Shown here piece by piece: positions 7,651 to 17,007 of a stretch of 64,000 bases of DNA. How positions within the stretch are numbered: position 1 is the first letter of the stretch; every line of letters begins with the position of its first letter. The stretch spans positions 1-64,000 of the forward strand of contig NZ_NOKQ01000342.1 in NCBI RefSeq assembly GCF_002265435.1. The letters are read 5' to 3'. The position numbers and the translations under genes were made by a program. Under the pieces are notes generated by a model that had not been told where the DNA came from, did not search any database, and worked only from the letters and a program-made list of their open reading frames with translations. The DNA is from Tetzosporium hominis (GTDB lineage: Bacteria; Bacillota; Bacilli; Bacillales_A; Planococcaceae).

Positions 7651-7664
7651 ATGACAACTGTCAT
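7651..7664. promoter_or_regulatory. Candidate DesR operator upstream of des
   Basis: An inverted repeat, ATGACA-AC-TGTCAT, lies about 85-98 bases upstream of the des start codon. A -10-like TATGCT on the minus strand closer to the gene has no good -35, as expected for an activator-dependent promoter. Assignment to DesR is inference from position. Confidence 0.45.
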
Positions 7665-7694
7665 AAAAAAAGCTCCCGCCGAAGCGAGAGCTTT
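7665..7694 (-). terminator. Terminator of putP
   Basis: On the minus strand a 10-bp GC-rich stem (7670-7679 with 7684-7693, tetraloop TTCG) is followed by seven T residues. Confidence 0.92.
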
Positions 7695-7701
7695 ATAAAC
7701 C

Positions 7702-9192
7702 TTATTTGTTTTCATTAATTAAACGATTTGTTTCATTGAATTCTTCTTCGATAGCTGGGTTTGGTTTGTAAGTGATTATACTTACTACAACTGCTACGAT
7801 TAAGCTCAAGATGAAACCAGGTACGATTTCATACATAGCTGATTTTAGTACTTCGATGTTAGCCCATACGACTACCACGATAGCACCTGTGATCATACCA
7901 GCAAGAGCGCCTTGAGATGTCAGTTTTCTCCAGTAAAGAGAAAGTAGGATGACCGGTCCGAATGAAGCACCAAATCCTGCCCATGCAAACTCAACTAGAC
8001 CTAAGATGGTCTCATTTTGTTCCCAAGCAAGGAATCCTGCAAAGATAGAAACTGCTAATACAGCGATACGTCCATAAAGTACATATGTTTTATCTTCTGC
8101 GTCTGATTTGATGACTTTCTTGTACAAGTCTTCAACTAGTGCAGAAGAAGTAACGATTAATTGAGAAGAAATTGTACTCATGATAGCTGCTAAAATAGCT
8201 GCAAGCATTAGACCAGCGATGAACGGATGGAAGACAGCTTGACCTAATAAGATGAATACCGTTTCTGCTGTAGCTTTGTCAAGTGGTGTTTGACCAGCTT
8301 GGTTAAAGTACGCGACCCCAACTAATGCTGTAGCGATAGCACCAAGCAAGCTGAAGATCATCCAACCGATCCCGATACGGCGAGCTGATTTGGCTTCACG
8401 AGCCGACTTGATTGCCATGAAACGAACGATGATATGAGGTTGACCAAAGTAGCCAAGACCCCAAGCGGCTGTCGAGATGATACCAAGTACTGTAGTTCCT
8501 GCAAATAAGCTGAAGTGATTTGGTTCAACGGCTTGAATCGCATCAACCGTTTCACCGAATCCACCTAAGGCGATGATTCCGATGGCTGGTACAAGAATCA
8601 AGGCGATGAACATCATCAGACCTTGTAAGAAATCTGTGTAACTTACAGCAAGGAAGCCACCAAATAACGTGTAGGCTACTACAACTGCTGAAACGATCAG
8701 TAAACCAGTATGGTAATCTAAGCCGAACGAGCTTTCAAAGAATTTCCCACCTGCTACCATTCCAGACGATACATAGAACGTAAAGAATAGTAAAATGATG
8801 ATACCTGAAGCAATACGAAGTAACGCGGATTTCCCTTTTAGACGGTTGTCTAAATAACTTGGAATTGTAATCGAGTTACTAGAAACTTCTGTATAGACAC
8901 GAAGGCGTGGTGCAACAAACACCCAGTTCAAGTAAGCCCCAATTGTAAGACCGATAGCAATCCATGCACTCGTTAGACCTGAAAGATAGATAGCGCCAGG
9001 TAGACCCATGAGTAGCCAAGCGGACATATCTGCAGCCCCAGCACTTAAAGCGGTTACAGCGGGACCTAAATCACGTCCTCCAAGCATATAGTCGTTCAGG
9101 TTGGTTGTTTTACGGTACGCATAATAACCGATAACAAGCATCGCAACCATATAGATAATTATGGCAATAATCTGATAAATTTCTGCTGACAT
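7702..9192 (-). CDS. putP: Sodium/proline symporter (PutP/OpuE, SSS family)
   Basis: This is a 496-residue transporter with about 13 membrane helices. It has the SSS-family hallmarks DYMLGGRDLGPAVTALSAGA near the N-terminus, GGFLAVSYTDFLQG and AWGLGYFGQPHI. It imports L-proline with Na+, either as nutrient or as osmoprotectant; PutP and OpuE cannot be separated by eye. I start it at 9192 (MSAEIYQIIA) because AGGAGG lies just upstream; an in-frame extension to 9384 has no ribosome site and overlaps sbcD. The upstream region carries two tandem 14-bp repeats (9235-9262). No putA/proline dehydrogenase gene is nearby. Confidence 0.92.
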   Translation of the reverse strand: MSAEIYQIIAIIIYMVAMLVIGYYAYRKTTNLNDYMLGGRDLGPAVTALSAGAADMSAWLLMGLPGAIYLSGLTSAWIAIGLTIGAYLNWVFVAPRLRVYTEVSSNSITIPSYLDNRLKGKSALLRIASGIIILLFFTFYVSSGMVAGGKFFESSFGLDYHTGLLIVSAVVVAYTLFGGFLAVSYTDFLQGLMMFIALILVPAIGIIALGGFGETVDAIQAVEPNHFSLFAGTTVLGIISTAAWGLGYFGQPHIIVRFMAIKSAREAKSARRIGIGWMIFSLLGAIATALVGVAYFNQAGQTPLDKATAETVFILLGQAVFHPFIAGLMLAAILAAIMSTISSQLIVTSSALVEDLYKKVIKSDAEDKTYVLYGRIAVLAVSIFAGFLAWEQNETILGLVEFAWAGFGASFGPVILLSLYWRKLTSQGALAGMITGAIVVVVWANIEVLKSAMYEIVPGFILSLIVAVVVSIITYKPNPAIEEEFNETNRLINENK

Positions 9193-9234
9193 AATAAGAA
9201 CCTCCTTTTCAAATTTCATAGTAACAAGTATATT

Positions 9235-9262
9235 GCATTCTGTATAGAGCATTTTGTATAGA
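9235..9262. promoter_or_regulatory. Two tandem 14-bp repeats in the putP-sbcD intergenic region
   Basis: GCATTYTGTATAGA occurs twice head-to-tail (9235-9248 and 9249-9262, one C/T difference). The repeats lie just upstream of a TATACT -10 element (minus strand, 9227-9232) and cover the putP -35 position. This looks like a binding site for a dimeric activator or repressor of putP. Confidence 0.55.
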
Positions 9263-9326
9263 AAAACTATTATATTCATATAGGAAAGAACCGAATGAAA
9301 AATGGGTTTACAGAAGGAGACATCAC

Positions 9327-10472
9327 ATGAAAATTTTACATACAGCCGATTGGCATTTAGGAAAATGGTTACAGGGAATATCACTACTTGATGATCAGCG
9401 TCATATGTTGTGGGAAATGCTACGTGTCATTGACGAGCAACGCCCCGACGTCATTATCATGGCGGGCGATATCTATGACCGCGCCATCCCACCAGTCGAG
9501 GCGATTCAATTATTTGGTGAGTGGCTCCATGAGGTGGTAGAAGTACGCAACATTCCGTTTCTTGCGGTGACAGGGAATCACGACAGTCCCGGGCGTGTGC
9601 ATTTCGGGTCGAGCTTCATGAAATCCTCAGGACTACATCTTGTAGGTGACTGGGTACCTGGACAGCAAAAGGTTCGTCTAGAAGATGCTGCAGGACCCGT
9701 AGACTTTCACTTAGTCCCTTACCTCGATCCTGCACAGGTCAAGTTTCGATTAGAAGAAGAGCAGTCTATGAATCACCAACAAGCGATGGAGCGTATCCTT
9801 GATACATGTATACCTCTTGAAGAAGGAGTACGTCACGTATTTGTAGGTCATGCATTCGTGACGCCTTACGGGGAGCCGGAAGATAATACGAGTGAAGCTG
9901 AGCGTCCTTTAGCCATCGGAGGAGCGGAATATGTATCTGCCCAGTTGTTTCAGAAGTTCCATTATACGGCCCTGGGTCACTTGCATCGAGCGCATCATTG
10001 CGGGATGGACCATATCCGGTTTTCCGGTAGTCCGATGATCTATGCCTTGTCTGAAGCAGGAGCAGAAAAAGGTGTCCTCTTTGTAGAACTTGCTGCTGAT
10101 GGATCTGTACAGATTGAATCAGTTGCTCTGACACCACGTCGGGCTATGCGCCGAGTTGAAGGGAAATTACAAGACTTGTTGCAACACACAATCAGTGACG
10201 ATTACGTCATCGTCAAACTGCTCGATGAAGGTCCTATCTTGTCACCAATGGAACAACTGCGTACGGTATACCCAAACACCTTACATGTCGAGCGTCAGTT
10301 GCTCTCTTTCGATTCGCAGCAAGCAGTACCTTTAATAGAACGCCAGCAGCTCAGCGAGAAGGCCCTGTTCACGGCCTTTTTACAAGAAATCACAAGTCAT
10401 GAACCAGACGATGCGATGACCGAGCTCTTCCAAGAAGCTTGGCATTATGCTGAGAAGGAGGGGGACAACTGA
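9327..10472 (+). CDS. sbcD: Exonuclease subunit SbcD (Mre11 homologue)
   Basis: The 381-residue nuclease has the Mn-binding phosphoesterase motifs of Mre11/SbcD in order: TADWHLGKW, AGDIYDR, TGNHDS, VGHAF and LGHLHRAH. A C-terminal capping domain occupies roughly the last 100 residues. With SbcC it forms a complex that opens hairpins and processes double-strand ends, including protein-blocked ones. Its stop overlaps the sbcC start (TGATG), indicating tight translational coupling. The start is preceded by AGAAGGAG. It is divergent from putP. Confidence 0.96.
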   Translation: MKILHTADWHLGKWLQGISLLDDQRHMLWEMLRVIDEQRPDVIIMAGDIYDRAIPPVEAIQLFGEWLHEVVEVRNIPFLAVTGNHDSPGRVHFGSSFMKSSGLHLVGDWVPGQQKVRLEDAAGPVDFHLVPYLDPAQVKFRLEEEQSMNHQQAMERILDTCIPLEEGVRHVFVGHAFVTPYGEPEDNTSEAERPLAIGGAEYVSAQLFQKFHYTALGHLHRAHHCGMDHIRFSGSPMIYALSEAGAEKGVLFVELAADGSVQIESVALTPRRAMRRVEGKLQDLLQHTISDDYVIVKLLDEGPILSPMEQLRTVYPNTLHVERQLLSFDSQQAVPLIERQQLSEKALFTAFLQEITSHEPDDAMTELFQEAWHYAEKEGDN

Positions 10473-13400
10473 TGCGTCCTTTATATTTAAAAATGACGGC
10501 TTTTGGACCTTACCGGGAGCAAGAGACTATCGACTTTTCTGAGCTGAACCCGCATACATTGTTTGTAATTGCAGGTCCTACGGGAGCAGGAAAGACGAGT
10601 ATCTTTGATGCATTGTCTTTCGCTTTGTTTGGCACCGGAAGTGGAGAAGACCGTCAAGACACTCGCATGTTACGAAGCGACTTTGCACCGGACGATTTGC
10701 ATACAGCTGTCGAGCTGACATTTGAAGTACGAGGCAAGACCATTCGTATCTTCCGTCAGATGGCTCACGTCAAAGCAGGCAACAAAACAGCGACGGGAGA
10801 GAAGTACGAGCTCGTTGAGCAGACAGAAGAAGGAGATATCCCTCTTGTTGAACGTTACACGGTAAGAGAAATCAATACGAAACTGCTGGAACTCGTAGGG
10901 ATGACTGCAGATCAGTTCCATCAGATTGTCATGCTACCTCAAGGAGAGTTCCGGAAGTTTTTGACGTCGTCGACCGATCAAAAAGAAGTCATTCTCAGGA
11001 AACTATTCCGCACAGAGCGGTTCCAGAAAATGAACGACTTCTTGAAAGAACGTCGTCAGCAGCTCTTAGATTCCTCACAGCAACACCGGGCGGTACTCGC
11101 GACGCTCGTCAATCAAGCGGCAGGACTTTATCCGGAGCAAGAGACGTTCCGTCAGGCGGAACCGAATCTCTACCAAATTGACGCGGCATTTGGAGCAGGA
11201 CTCGAAACGGCGCAGACAGAGTACACGCAGTCCATTGAGCAGGAACAGCAGGCGTGGTCTCACTTTCAATCCGAACAAAAGCTTCTGCAGCAACTCGAGT
11301 GGATGGTTGCAAAACGAACTCGTTTAGCCGAACTAATCGAAAAAGAGGAGAAGCTTGTAAAACAACGTCCACTAATCGAACAGGTACGCACTCGTTTAGA
11401 AGTAGCACAGCGTGCTCAGCAGATTCATCATGTCTATGAAGCTGGGCAAAAAGCTGTGCAACAGGTGGCGTCGAAAAGCGAGCAAGTGGCAGACTTAGAA
11501 AAACGCCTGAACCAAACGACAGAAGCGTTCCAAAAAACAGACACAGAGTATCAGACAGCGAAAGGGCAAGAAGAAGCGCGCCACGAGCTTCGTCTAGAAG
11601 TGGACCAACTGCAGCAACGGATTGCGCAACTGGAGGAACGGCAACAACTTGTCTTGCAAGAACGTCGCCTAGCCACGACTCAGCAGCAACAGCGTACTGA
11701 AGTCGAACAATTGGAACAGCAGCTACAGCAAATTGATGAGCGGCTGCAGTATTTGGTCGATCAATACCAACAGCTGCAGGACGAGAGCAAGACATTACCA
11801 GAAGAAACGGCAAAACTTACAACAATCAAAGAGCAGTTGCAACAAGTTGGACAGTATGAAAATCAAAAGAAGCAGCTTGAGAAACTGAATGTGGATTTAG
11901 CAGAAGCCACTCGCAGCAAAGAACTTGCAGCAAAAGCATGGCAAGAAGTGCAGCAGCAACAAGCAAATGAACTCGCACTGCAGCTTGTGACACATCTCCA
12001 CGAGGGGCAGGCTTGCCCAGTATGTGGTTCAACGGAGCACCCGGCACCAGCAGTATCAGCAGACCGTGTGTCGCATGATGCACAGGCTACAGTAGAGAAG
12101 CGGCTTCAAGAAGCGACGGCTCGTCAGTTGCGTTTAACGATTGAACAGGAACGTTTGCAACAAGACATTCGCTCGTTCGAAGTAGCACATGCTGAAGTCA
12201 TAGAGCAGAGGGCAGAGTTGGGAAATCAGCTAAATCGTCAGCAACACCTGATTGAAGAACTCAGCCAGAAGCAGCAGCAAGCCGATGCTTGCATGGCAGA
12301 AGGTCGTCCACTTCGCGCACAACAAAAGCAATTGAAAGAACAACTTCCGGAGAAACAATGGAAGCTTGCCTCGCTGTCAGAAGAATGGCAACGTCTCAAA
12401 GGTCAGTTACAAGCGTTAGGAGATCAAACAGACGATAACGCATTAGATGAAACGAAACGCCATTTGGCAGATAAGCAGCAGCAAGTTCAGCAAGTGATGC
12501 AGGAGTGGCAACGACTACAAGAGCGCTATAGCCAGCTTAAAGACGCCTTCCAGTTACTGCAGCAGCAGACGGCATGGGAACGCAACCAACTTCAGGAATT
12601 AACTGCTGAACAGGAGCGCACTACAACAGCTTGGCAACGAGCCCTTGAGGAACAAGGATTTAGTCAGGAAGCCGATTTCCAACAAGCAGTCGTTCCTGAA
12701 AATGAGCTGATTCGCTTCAAGCAAGACATTGAGGATTACGACAAACAAGTACACCAAGTGGCTACGGAACGCACAATTCTTGAGCGCGAATTAGAAGGGC
12801 ATCAAGAAGAACTACCTCTTGAAGATCAGCAACAAAAAGTAATCGAGGCGAAAGCCACATGGGACGGGCTCAAAGAACTGTCTCAGTCACTGCAAAGTAA
12901 AATCCAAGCGACCGAACGTCTTATCTCGCAACTGAATATCCTTAAAGAAAAAATGGGCGATACGGAAGCGAAGCTCGCTACTACGACGGCTCTTTATGAT
13001 GCGCTTCGGGGACAGAATACCAAAAAGTTATCCTTCGAGCGCTACATGCTCATTGCGTATTTGGAACAGATCACGGAAGCAGCGAATCAGCGCCTGGAAA
13101 CTCTATCAGGAGGTCAGTTCCGCTTGGTTCGAAGTGATCGCCAAGAGAGTCACGGCAAGCAGAGTGGCCTGCAACTGGACGTCTACGACGGGTATACGGG
13201 CCAGTTCCGTGATGTCAAGAGCTTGTCTGGTGGCGAGAAGTTCCATGCTTCGCTCAGCTTAGCGCTTGGAATGGCGGATGTGATGCAAGAAATGAACGGC
13301 GGGATTCAGATTGATACGATGTTTATTGATGAAGGATTTGGATCTCTTGATGAAGAATCCCTTCAAAAAGCCATCGAAGCTCTCGTGCAATTGCAGCGAA

Positions 13401-13519
13401 CAGGCCGTTTGATTGGTGTCATCTCGCACGTCAAAGAATTACAGGCTGCCATTCCGGCACAACTGCGAGTAAAGAAATCAGCAAGTGGGACGAGCTCGAC
13501 CTACTTTCAGATAGGATAG
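10472..13519 (+). CDS. sbcC: Exonuclease subunit SbcC (Rad50 homologue)
   Basis: The 1015-residue SMC-like ATPase has Walker A (GPTGAGKTSIFDALSFALFG) near residue 33, a long Gln-rich coiled coil (about 180-870) interrupted by the zinc hook CPVCGS near 515, the ABC signature LSGGEKF near 920, and Walker B with catalytic Glu in MFIDEGFGSLDEES. It is the ATP-driven partner of SbcD. The coiled coil is unusually rich in Gln, often as CAG/CAA runs. It is followed 11 bases later by the YaiI/YqxD gene without a terminator, so co-transcription is likely. Confidence 0.96.
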   Translation: MRPLYLKMTAFGPYREQETIDFSELNPHTLFVIAGPTGAGKTSIFDALSFALFGTGSGEDRQDTRMLRSDFAPDDLHTAVELTFEVRGKTIRIFRQMAHVKAGNKTATGEKYELVEQTEEGDIPLVERYTVREINTKLLELVGMTADQFHQIVMLPQGEFRKFLTSSTDQKEVILRKLFRTERFQKMNDFLKERRQQLLDSSQQHRAVLATLVNQAAGLYPEQETFRQAEPNLYQIDAAFGAGLETAQTEYTQSIEQEQQAWSHFQSEQKLLQQLEWMVAKRTRLAELIEKEEKLVKQRPLIEQVRTRLEVAQRAQQIHHVYEAGQKAVQQVASKSEQVADLEKRLNQTTEAFQKTDTEYQTAKGQEEARHELRLEVDQLQQRIAQLEERQQLVLQERRLATTQQQQRTEVEQLEQQLQQIDERLQYLVDQYQQLQDESKTLPEETAKLTTIKEQLQQVGQYENQKKQLEKLNVDLAEATRSKELAAKAWQEVQQQQANELALQLVTHLHEGQACPVCGSTEHPAPAVSADRVSHDAQATVEKRLQEATARQLRLTIEQERLQQDIRSFEVAHAEVIEQRAELGNQLNRQQHLIEELSQKQQQADACMAEGRPLRAQQKQLKEQLPEKQWKLASLSEEWQRLKGQLQALGDQTDDNALDETKRHLADKQQQVQQVMQEWQRLQERYSQLKDAFQLLQQQTAWERNQLQELTAEQERTTTAWQRALEEQGFSQEADFQQAVVPENELIRFKQDIEDYDKQVHQVATERTILERELEGHQEELPLEDQQQKVIEAKATWDGLKELSQSLQSKIQATERLISQLNILKEKMGDTEAKLATTTALYDALRGQNTKKLSFERYMLIAYLEQITEAANQRLETLSGGQFRLVRSDRQESHGKQSGLQLDVYDGYTGQFRDVKSLSGGEKFHASLSLALGMADVMQEMNGGIQIDTMFIDEGFGSLDEESLQKAIEALVQLQRTGRLIGVISHVKELQAAIPAQLRVKKSASGTSSTYFQIG

Positions 13520-13530
13520 GAGGAGGCGCC

Positions 13531-13983
13531 ATGCGCATTTTAGTAGATGCAGACGGCTGTCCTGTCGTCACCGAAGTAATTGAAAGCGGACAGAAACTAG
13601 GTGTCCCCGTGCTGTTAATTTGTGACACAGCTCATGTAATGGAGCGTCCCGGAGCAGAGACGATTACCGTCTCGAAAGGGGCAGACGCCGTGGATTTCGT
13701 ACTCGTCAATCATATGGATAAAGGAGATATTGTCGTGACCCAAGACTACGGGCTCGCGGCCATGGTCCTTGCTCGCGGTGGGTACGTCATCGATCAGAAC
13801 GGTTATGAATACACGAACGACAACATCTTAGGAATGCTTGAACGCCGTCATTTGGCCAAAAAGATTCGGCAGGCTGGTGGGCGAATGAAAGGTCCTAAGA
13901 AGCGCAGCAAAGAAGCCAATCAGCATTTTCAACAAAAATTTGAACATTTGGTGTTCCGCCTACAAAATAAGGAATTCATCTAG
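13531..13983 (+). CDS. YaiI/YqxD family protein (UPF0178, DUF188)
   Basis: The 150-residue protein starts MRILVDADGCPVVTEVIE and contains VTQDYGLAAMVLARG and GRMKGPKKRSKEAN, the diagnostic stretches of the UPF0178/DUF188 family. This family has a PIN-like fold with clustered Asp residues, which suggests a nuclease, but no activity is established to my knowledge. AGGAGG lies just upstream. It sits at the end of an apparent sbcD-sbcC-yqxD operon, so a link to nucleic-acid processing is plausible by context. Confidence 0.88.
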   Translation: MRILVDADGCPVVTEVIESGQKLGVPVLLICDTAHVMERPGAETITVSKGADAVDFVLVNHMDKGDIVVTQDYGLAAMVLARGGYVIDQNGYEYTNDNILGMLERRHLAKKIRQAGGRMKGPKKRSKEANQHFQQKFEHLVFRLQNKEFI

Positions 13984-13988
13984 AAATT

Positions 13989-14017
13989 TTGATGAACTTT
14001 TGATATACTACTATGAT
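13989..14017 (+). promoter_or_regulatory. Sigma-A promoter of trhO
   Basis: TTGATG (13989-13994), a 17-bp spacer, then TATGAT (14012-14017); this lies 30 bases upstream of the trhO start codon. Confidence 0.7.
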
Positions 14018-14046
14018 GAATAAAACTAAAGGTGGAACAAACGAAA

Positions 14047-15003
14047 ATGGAACAGTATCGTGTATTACTTTATTATAAATATGTCGCAATCGAAGACCCG
14101 GAAACATTTGCTGCAGAACATTTAGCAGCATGTAAGGAGATTGGCTTGAAAGGCCGTATCCTTGTCTCTCACGAAGGAATCAACGGTACATGCTCTGGTA
14201 CAATCGAGCAGACTGATGCTTATATGGAAATGATGAACAACGACGAGCGCTTCAAAGACATCATGTGGAAAATGGATGATGCAGAAGGTCATGCATTCAA
14301 AAAGATGCACGTCCGTGCAAAGAAAGAAATCGTTCATTTAGGTCTAGAAGACGATATCAACCCGAATGAATTGACGGGAACGTATTTGTCACCTAAAGAG
14401 TTCTACGAGCAGATGCAACAAGAAGATACAATCGTTTTAGATGCTCGTAATGACTATGAGTACGACCTTGGCCACTTCCGTGGATCGGTACGTCCAGATA
14501 TTCGCAACTTCCGTGATCTGCCACAATGGATCAAAGACAACAAAGACAAGCTCGAAGGCAAAAAGATTTTGACGTATTGCACAGGCGGTATCCGCTGTGA
14601 AAAGTTCTCTGGCTGGTTGAAACGTGAAGGCTTTGAAGATGTAAGCCAATTACACGGTGGTATTCACACATACGGAACAGACCCTGAAGTAAAAGGACAG
14701 CTATGGGATGGTCAAATGTACGTATTTGATAATCGCATTGCGGTGCCAATCAACCGCGTAGAACACGTAATTGTCGGAAAAGACATCTTTGACGGCACGC
14801 CATGTGAGCGCTACGTGAACTGTGCTAACCCAGAATGTAACGACAAAATCCTATGCTCAGAAGAAAATGAACACAAATACATGCGCTCTTGTTCGCACGA
14901 GTGCCGTACGCATCCACGTAACCGCTATGTAGTCGAGCACAACATGACTCCAGAGCAAGTGGAAGAGCGTTTAGCTGCACTTGAAACAGCGGACGTGAAC
15001 TAA
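14047..15003 (+). CDS. trhO: tRNA uridine(34) hydroxylase TrhO (rhodanese domain)
   Basis: The 318-residue protein has an N-terminal acylphosphatase-like region (GINGTCSGT), a central rhodanese domain with the Cys loop [10 protein letters not shown], and a C-terminal Cys-rich segment ([16 protein letters not shown] ... [11 protein letters not shown]). This is the TrhO/YceA layout; TrhO makes 5-hydroxyuridine at the wobble position of tRNAs using O2 and prephenate-linked chemistry. I choose ATG 14047 over GTG 14032 because AAAGGTGG is correctly spaced only for 14047. It has its own promoter and terminator. Confidence 0.93.
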   Translation: MEQYRVLLYYKYVAIEDPETFAAEHLAACKEIGLKGRILVSHEGINGTCSGTIEQTDAYMEMMNNDERFKDIMWKMDDAEGHAFKKMHVRAKKEIVHLGLEDDINPNELTGTYLSPKEFYEQMQQEDTIVLDARNDYEYDLGHFRGSVRPDIRNFRDLPQWIKDNKDKLEGKKILTYCTGGIRCEKFSGWLKREGFEDVSQLHGGIHTYGTDPEVKGQLWDGQMYVFDNRIAVPINRVEHVIVGKDIFDGTPCERYVNCANPECNDKILCSEENEHKYMRSCSHECRTHPRNRYVVEHNMTPEQVEERLAALETADVN

Positions 15004-15013
15004 TTTCCTGACT

Positions 15014-15043
15014 CAACTCTCCCTCCTTGGGGGAGTTTTTTTT
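15014..15043 (+). terminator. Terminator of trhO
   Basis: A stem AACTCTCCC/GGGGGAGTT with loop TCCTT (one G-U pair) is followed by eight T residues. Confidence 0.9.
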
Positions 15044-15093
15044 ATGCCTAGTTATTTCCAATTTGTCAGAAAAGTGGCTTATTATACACAAAC

Positions 15094-15119
15094 GTTTAAA
15101 CAATTGCAAATAAGGCTAT
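15094..15119 (+). promoter_or_regulatory. Candidate sigma-B promoter of the PAS-like gene
   Basis: GTTTAA (15094-15099, perfect -35), a 14-bp spacer, then GGCTAT (15114-15119, one mismatch to GGGTAT). It is 64 bases upstream of the start codon. Confidence 0.6.
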
Positions 15120-15182
15120 ACTAATAATAATTAAGCGGGATATGATCCACCGCAACACAAGGATCTAGCAGGAGTGAGGGTA

Positions 15183-15536
15183 ATGGAGAAAATCGGATTT
15201 TTTATACAAAACTTTATGGAAGTGTTAATGGATCAAGCGGCCATTGTCGCCCCTGACGGCACCATTTTATATACAAACCCGGAGTGGGACCTCTACCATC
15301 TCAATCAAGTAGAGACAGCTCCGTTGTTTACAGGAGAAAATATTTTTGACTTGAAAACGTCAACTGAAGTGGAGCAATTGTCAGAAGGACTAACCAATTT
15401 GAAGCAGCGCACTACAGACGAAGTGAAAATTCGTATCGATGCGGCGCACCAACTCGTAGCACGTCGTTGTTTATTAGACTCGGACAAGGAAGGATTTGTA
15501 CTATTCAACCGTGAAATCACAGCATATGCCAACTAA
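15183..15536 (+). CDS. Single PAS-like domain protein
   Basis: The product has 117 residues and no membrane segment. The stretch AAIVAPDGTILYTNPEWDLYHL reads as the start of a PAS fold, and the end FVLFNREITAYAN as its last strand. There is no attached output domain, so it may be a stand-alone sensor or adaptor. I start it at ATG 15183 after GGAGTGAGGG. A possible sigma-B promoter precedes it and a strong terminator follows. It lies next to the PAS-GGDEF-EAL remnant, which starts with a similar PAS, so it may be related to that signalling gene. Function unknown. Confidence 0.72.
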   Translation: MEKIGFFIQNFMEVLMDQAAIVAPDGTILYTNPEWDLYHLNQVETAPLFTGENIFDLKTSTEVEQLSEGLTNLKQRTTDEVKIRIDAAHQLVARRCLLDSDKEGFVLFNREITAYAN

Positions 15537-15543
15537 TCTTACC

Positions 15544-15590
15544 TAGCCTTTTCTTATTCACTACATGAATGAAGAGAAGGCTATTTTTTT
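15544..15590 (+). terminator. Terminator after the PAS-like gene
   Basis: A long stem TAGCCTTTTCTT/AAGAGAAGGCTA (one mismatch) is followed by seven T residues. Confidence 0.88.
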
Positions 15591-15654
15591 GTCCTCACTA
15601 AAAGATTACAAACGCTGAAATGAGAAGTACAATGGGACAAAAGGAGGGGAGAAG

Positions 15655-16448
15655 ATGCAGCAGGCTCTGTTAGATGCATTTCAAGAAAATATTGCGCTAA
15701 TAGATACAGACGGTATAATTTACGCTACCAATGCAGCTTGGAAGAGATTTGCGCGTCAAAATGGCGCAGCTCCAGACTATACAGACATCCATCGCAACTA
15801 TCTTTCGATATTGACAGACGCTGGCTCTTTAGAAGAAGTAAATGGTATACAAGCCGTACTTGATGGCAAACTGGCTTTTTACGATTCGAGCTATGCATGC
15901 CCTTCTCCCCAAGAAAATCGTTGGTATTTGATGCGAGTCACACCATTAAAAGAAAATGAGAAAGTAGTGGCGGCGGTTATCTCGCATCGAAATATCACAT
16001 TAGAAGAACAACAACGCCGAGAAGTTTATGATGTGTTAGAAAGTATGACGGATGCCTTTTATGCATTGGATACAGATTGGCGATTCGTGTATCTGAACGA
16101 TCAAGCCGCTTGTCTTCTTCGTCGTACCAAAAAAGAGCTACTTGGAGAGACTATTTGGGAAGCCTTTCCGGAAACATTGGAAACGGATATTTATAACGCC
16201 TATGTCTCAGTTGCAACCTCTCAAAAAAGTCACGTCATTGAACAATACTACCCCCCACTAGAAACGTGGTTTGAGATACATATCTACGACTGGGCATAGA
16301 CTTAGTAGCGGAAGGAGTAGAAACTAAAGCGCAAGTGCATTACCTACAACTTAGAGAATGCATGGTGATGCAAGGATATTATTTTTCTAAACCACTGCCA
16401 GCAAAAGAAGCGACAAGTTATCTCAACCGTCTCTTAGTAAATGAATAA
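15655..16448 (+). pseudogene. Remnant of a PAS-PAS-GGDEF-EAL gene with a large internal deletion
   Basis: The open frame 15655-16299 (214 residues) encodes two PAS domains (first about 1-115, second about 125-214 with DAFYALDTDWRFVYLNDQA) and stops just after FEIHIYDW. In another frame, directly after this (about 16283-16448), the DNA encodes LGIDLVAEGVETKAQVHYLQ and MQGYYFSKPLPAKEA, the end of an EAL phosphodiesterase domain. The GGDEF domain and most of EAL are missing and the two parts are out of frame. The intact form would resemble the gene at 22831. The truncated PAS-PAS protein could still be made (AGGAGGGGAG upstream), but cyclic-di-GMP activity is lost. Confidence 0.88.
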
Positions 16449-16482
16449 AACCAGTTCAGGCAGCTGCCTGAACTGGTTTTTT
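16447..16482. terminator. Bidirectional terminator between PAS remnant and ppiB
   Basis: A perfect 30-base palindrome (16449-16478, arms AACCAGTTCAGGCAG) is followed by T residues on both strands, serving the converging units. Confidence 0.92.
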
Positions 16483-16487
16483 GTGGT

Positions 16488-16922
16488 TTAGCCGTTTACA
16501 CGAACTTCTTTCATTTTGTCGCCGTTTGACATACTGCGGGCTGCTTCTAAACCAGAAGTCAATTTCCCGAATACTGTATGAACGCCGTCTAAATGTGGTT
16601 GAGACTCGTGAACGATGAAGAACTGGCTAGAGCCTGTATCACGGCCTGCGTGTGCCATTGATAGGCTGCCTGGCTCGTGCTTGTGTGGGTTGCCTTCAGT
16701 CTCACATTTGATTGTTTTGCCGCTACCGCCCATACCTGTACCAGTTGGGTCTCCACCTTGAGAAACGAATCCTGGAATTACGCGGTGGAAAATTACGCCG
16801 TCATAAAAACCAGAGTTTGCAAGCTGCTCAAAGTTTGCTACTGTGTTCGGTGCTTCGTTTGGAAAAAGTTCGAATTCTAGCTTGTCGCCAGATTCCATTA
16901 AAAAGTAACCTGTTTTCGCCAT
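16488..16922 (-). CDS. ppiB: Cyclophilin-type peptidyl-prolyl isomerase
   Basis: The 144-residue cyclophilin has [35 protein letters not shown] and [12 protein letters not shown]; the catalytic Arg is in FHRV and the substrate pocket residues are in SSQFFI. It is a cytosolic folding catalyst. The start is taken at 16922 ([10 protein letters not shown]) because GGAGG is well spaced there; an extension MEDFS has none. A minus-strand promoter TTGTAT-N16-TATACT lies upstream. Length matches B. subtilis PpiB. Confidence 0.95.
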   Translation of the reverse strand: MAKTGYFLMESGDKLEFELFPNEAPNTVANFEQLANSGFYDGVIFHRVIPGFVSQGGDPTGTGMGGSGKTIKCETEGNPHKHEPGSLSMAHAGRDTGSSQFFIVHESQPHLDGVHTVFGKLTSGLEAARSMSNGDKMKEVRVNG

Positions 16923-17007
16923 TGAAAAGTCCTCCATTTCAAATTATCATCAGAACTAGTATAGCACGGAACGCGAGCGATACAAAAACGAGACACGGGG
17001 GAAGACG

